Positions 48,424 through 50,554 of a DNA stretch of 50,554 nt are shown here, in pieces. The position numbers and the translations under genes were made by a program. The first letter of the stretch is position 1. The number at the start of each line of letters is the position of its first letter. Origin of the DNA: JAIQET01 sp035542575 (GTDB lineage: Bacteria; Acidobacteriota; Terriglobia; Terriglobales; Acidobacteriaceae); assembly GCA_035542575.1 (NCBI GenBank), contig DATKLE010000041.1, forward strand, positions 1 through 50,554, read 5' to 3'. The notes under the pieces were generated by a model. The model worked only from the letters and a program-made list of their open reading frames with translations. It was not told where the DNA came from and ran no database searches.

Positions 48424-48657
48424 TTAACCGCACTTTCCCGTGCCGTGGCATGCGCGTTCCGTCGAGGCGCAGTTACCCGGTTCCGCCAGTTCGCCGTCTG
48501 GACCAATACACGTCTGGGTGTGCATGCACCAGAACAAGCCATCGTTGGACGCCGGCACCGTGGGGTCGTGCTCGGCGAGGATGAACTGTCCCTTCCAGCG
48601 GAGCGCAGAGCAAAGGTTGGGATGATTGGTGTTGAAGCGATCGGATTCGCGGATCAT
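48424..48657 (-). CDS. Cys-rich small protein coupled to the xanthine-dehydrogenase-family operon
   Basis: 77 residues. Its ATG at 48657 overlaps the stop of the FAD-subunit gene as ATGA, so translation is coupled. The N-terminal half is SDRFNTNHPNLCSALRWKGQ; the C-terminal half has closely spaced cysteines (GLFWCMHTQTCIGPDGEL, GNCASTERACHGTGKC). Six cysteines in 77 residues, in pairs, suggest metal or Fe-S binding, or disulfides. No family recognised. Its conservation with a molybdo-enzyme operon would imply an accessory or electron-transfer role, which remains inference. Confidence 0.75.
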   Translation of the reverse strand: MIRESDRFNTNHPNLCSALRWKGQFILAEHDPTVPASNDGLFWCMHTQTCIGPDGELAEPGNCASTERACHGTGKCG

Positions 48658-49637
48658 GCCGCACCTCCGGCTTTGAGAATCGCGCGCTTAAGGGCCACGC
48701 GCGCGAGTTGCACCTTGTAGGCGTTCTGCGAAAGCGGCTTGGCATCTTTGAGGGCTGCGTCTGCCGCCTTCTGCGCGGTCTCGGGGTTTATGGGTTGTTC
48801 CACCAGCGCCTGCTCGGCCTCGGGTGAGGGCCAGGGTACAGGTGCAACATAGCCCATCACCACGCGGGCCGACTGCACCGTGCTACCGTCCATCTTCAGT
48901 GCGACGGCCGCAACGGCCAGCGGCCAGTCGAAGGCTTCCTTCTGGCGGATTTCGTAGTGTGCTGCGTTCACTCCGCCTGCTGCGGGAATCACAATTTCAC
49001 TCAGGATCTCATTCGGTTGGAGATTGTGCTCGCGCTCGCCATCGGCCCTAGGAATGACGTAGAACTTTTCCAGCGGCAGTTCGCGCCGTCCTTTCGGCCC
49101 AGCCAGCCGCACCGTCGCGCCGTATGCTATCAGTATGGGCACGATGGTCGAGGGACTGACAAACTTCGCGGGACCATCGTTACCAAGAATCGCGTGGTAG
49201 CGGTTTTCGCCCTCCGTCACCAGGTCCTTGCCGTCCTCGCTCTTAGGCAGCAGTCCCAGGCCATTGCGGAAATACCAGCAACGCGGACGCTGGCAGAGAT
49301 TCCCGCCCAAGGTCGCCAGATTGCGGACTTGCGGGCTGGCCGCCTCATTCAGAGCCTCCGCCAGCGCGGGATACCCTTTCAGTACATTGGCGTTGTCCGC
49401 CAAATCGCCCAGCGTGGTGAGGGAGCCAATGCGCAGTCCCTGCGCGCTCGAGGCCACCCCCTTCAGATCCTTGATCTCTTTAATATTGACCAGGCGCTTG
49501 GGGGCCACGACATCATCTTTCATGAGTGCGAGCAGGTCGGTACCACCGGCGAGAATTTCTGTGTGGCCCCAGCTCGAGCCCAGCAAGCTCACCGCCTGCC
49601 CTTGGGTTTCCGGGGTTGCATATTCGAAAGCTCTCAT
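48654..49637 (-). CDS. xanthine-dehydrogenase-family FAD-binding subunit (PaoB/YagS-like)
   Basis: 327 residues. FAD-binding motifs of the family are TEILAGGTDLLALMKDDV and NLATLGGNLCQRPRCWYFRN; the second has two cysteines where the PaoB-type [4Fe-4S] site begins, but the later CNKR...C pair of those proteins is absent. ALGNDG-type linker and C-terminal domain (NEILSEIVIPAAGGVNAAHY) follow. It transfers electrons from the molybdenum subunit through FeS to FAD. The Mo-subunit gene ends at its start codon (TAATG, one-base overlap). Confidence 0.9.
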   Translation of the reverse strand: MRAFEYATPETQGQAVSLLGSSWGHTEILAGGTDLLALMKDDVVAPKRLVNIKEIKDLKGVASSAQGLRIGSLTTLGDLADNANVLKGYPALAEALNEAASPQVRNLATLGGNLCQRPRCWYFRNGLGLLPKSEDGKDLVTEGENRYHAILGNDGPAKFVSPSTIVPILIAYGATVRLAGPKGRRELPLEKFYVIPRADGEREHNLQPNEILSEIVIPAAGGVNAAHYEIRQKEAFDWPLAVAAVALKMDGSTVQSARVVMGYVAPVPWPSPEAEQALVEQPINPETAQKAADAALKDAKPLSQNAYKVQLARVALKRAILKAGGAA

Positions 49638-50554
49638 TACGCACCTGCCTTCTGGCTCAACGCCGCCAGCACACGGTCTGGGGTCAACGGGAGGAACGGC
49701 ACCCGCACTCCGATGGCATTGGCGACGGCATTAGAAATGGCCGCTCCGGGGGAGATCACCGGTGGCTCACCCAGGCCGATCACGCCGCGCTCGTCGTAGC
49801 CCTTGCCGGCCATCATGTGGACCACCAGTTCCGGAATGTCGCTGAGCCCGGCGAGTCGGTAGAACTGCATGTCGGGATTCAGCATTCGTCCCGTGATGTT
49901 GTCCATCACCTTCTCTTCATATAGCGCGTAACTGATGCCCATGATGAGGGCGCCGTAGCACTGGCTCTCGGCGGTCTTGAGGTCAATGATCAGGCCGCAA
50001 TCCTGGACCGCGACCATCTTCTTGACCTTTACGATGCCGGTGTCGGTGTCCACCTCGACCTCGGCCATCTGCACCCCGCCAACGCCACTGTTGGTGAGAT
50101 CGGGAGGCTTGTTCTTGTCGGGATTGTTGCCACGCACGGTGAGGGGCATGGCACCCAGCCTGGCGCAGGCCTGCTTCCAGCCCAGAGACCGGCTTGGGTC
50201 GCCCTTCACGCGAACCGTTCCGTCCACACATTCCAGGTCTGCGGGCTGAGCATTCAAAGCCGGTGCGACTTTGGCAAAGAACGCATCGCGAGCGTCCACC
50301 GCTGCGCGGCGGGTGGATGAACTCACACCGCCAATCGTGGTCGAGCCTCCCGAACCGCCGGAGGACGGGTACTGGTTATCGCCGATGTAGAGGTGGATGG
50401 TATCCAGGGGAACGCCCAGCGTGTCGGCGGCCACAATCATGATGCAGGTGCGGGTGCCGGTGCCCAGGTCCTGCGAACCCAGCTTGATGTCCACCGAACC
50501 ATCGGGATGGATGGTGAAGTCGCAGTGGCTCTCGTGGCCGCGTCCGCCCCAGGT
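49637..50554 (-). CDS. xanthine-dehydrogenase-family molybdopterin-binding subunit (5' end outside window)
   Basis: The frame is open to the window edge; 305 residues of the C-terminal end are present out of about 700-770. TWGGRGHESHCDFTIHPDGS starts the visible part, QDLGTGTRTCIMIVAADTLG and SSGGSGGSTTIGGV are the molybdopterin-contacting loops of this family (YagR/CoxL-like), and GVIGLGEPPVISPG contains the catalytic Glu that assists hydride transfer at the Mo centre. Enzymes of this family hydroxylate aldehydes or N-heterocycles, or oxidise CO in true CoxL proteins; the AYRCSFR motif that defines CoxL is not in the visible part. It overlaps the FAD gene by one base. Confidence 0.9.
   Translation of the reverse strand, partial: TWGGRGHESHCDFTIHPDGSVDIKLGSQDLGTGTRTCIMIVAADTLGVPLDTIHLYIGDNQYPSSGGSGGSTTIGGVSSSTRRAAVDARDAFFAKVAPALNAQPADLECVDGTVRVKGDPSRSLGWKQACARLGAMPLTVRGNNPDKNKPPDLTNSGVGGVQMAEVEVDTDTGIVKVKKMVAVQDCGLIIDLKTAESQCYGALIMGISYALYEEKVMDNITGRMLNPDMQFYRLAGLSDIPELVVHMMAGKGYDERGVIGLGEPPVISPGAAISNAVANAIGVRVPFLPLTPDRVLAALSQKAGA

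Overview
The window is high-GC bacterial chromosome, most likely from a soil Acidobacteriota (Terriglobia/Koribacter-like) or a metagenomic bin of that group. This is inferred from gene content, not from a marker: a large Oar-like TonB-dependent receptor with an N-terminal carboxypeptidase-regulatory domain, a Ser/Thr kinase fused to TPRs, CarD, DUF1326, DUF4397 and LssY-type secreted proteins, and an orphan HybA/HybB module with a GcvH-like protein. No rRNA, tRNA, CRISPR array, transposase or integrase was seen.

Layout. 1-2862 (+): end of a 2-oxoacid dehydrogenase operon, E1 beta (cut by the window edge), a membrane-anchored c-type cytochrome, and lipoyl E2. 2870-11419 (-): a string of phage-flavoured genes, namely two or three small ORFs, a small lipoprotein, a secreted beta-helix protein, a 1197-residue secreted tail-fibre-like protein, a dual-specificity phosphatase, a sigma-region-4-like HTH protein and a zinc-ribbon protein. 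A divergent S24/CI-type repressor (11564-12280, +) faces it across a promoter region with shared ATAGCT sites. No capsid, portal, terminase or integrase gene was recognised. 12292-13534: a MarR regulator divergent from an ankyrin protein whose near-perfect sigma70 promoter overlaps a MarR-like palindrome. 13596-22544: a small unknown protein, an acidic/basic histone-like protein, an MltD-type transglycosylase with three LysM repeats, a PPOx flavoprotein, the TonB receptor and an isoaspartyl peptidase. 22663-24165: a lower-GC restriction-modification island with an Eco29kI-type GIY-YIG nuclease and a DPPH methyltransferase, convergent and overlapping at their 3' ends. 24384-28812: CDP-alcohol phosphatidyltransferase, GreA, CarD, AI-2E-type permease, RuvX and a DUF4397 lipoprotein. 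28877-31524 (-): a GcvH-like protein, HybA-like ferredoxin and HybB/NrfD-like membrane subunit. 31813-34557 (-): two DUF998 membrane proteins, a SRPBCC protein and a 5'-truncated ArsR gene that abuts a 3'-truncated arylamine N-acetyltransferase at a recombination junction. 34704-40404 (+): an anion transporter, then a chromate operon (chrB, pepE-like, ornithine cyclodeaminase-like, a ChrB C-terminal-domain protein, chrA). 40629-48421: GAF/zinc-ribbon, secreted DUF and PDZ proteins, the kinase-TPR receptor and a LssY-type protein. 48424-50554 (-): a xanthine-dehydrogenase-family operon (Mo subunit cut by the edge, FAD subunit, Cys-rich small protein).

Two features cut across the window. Several intergenic gaps contain short arrays with a strict 7-bp period but different sequence words (near 3.58, 9.02, 16.71, 21.55, 25.54 and 26.27 kb), reminiscent of the heptanucleotide STRR repeats of cyanobacteria. 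Several regulated genes (ankyrin, chrB, the phage-like repressor) place a palindrome at or just downstream of the -10 box. Intergenic gaps are all under about 300 bases. Those not listed (14457-14617, 16535-16708, 17431-17566, 24258-24383, 27884-28131, 31525-31812, 46940-47071) showed nothing I could support.
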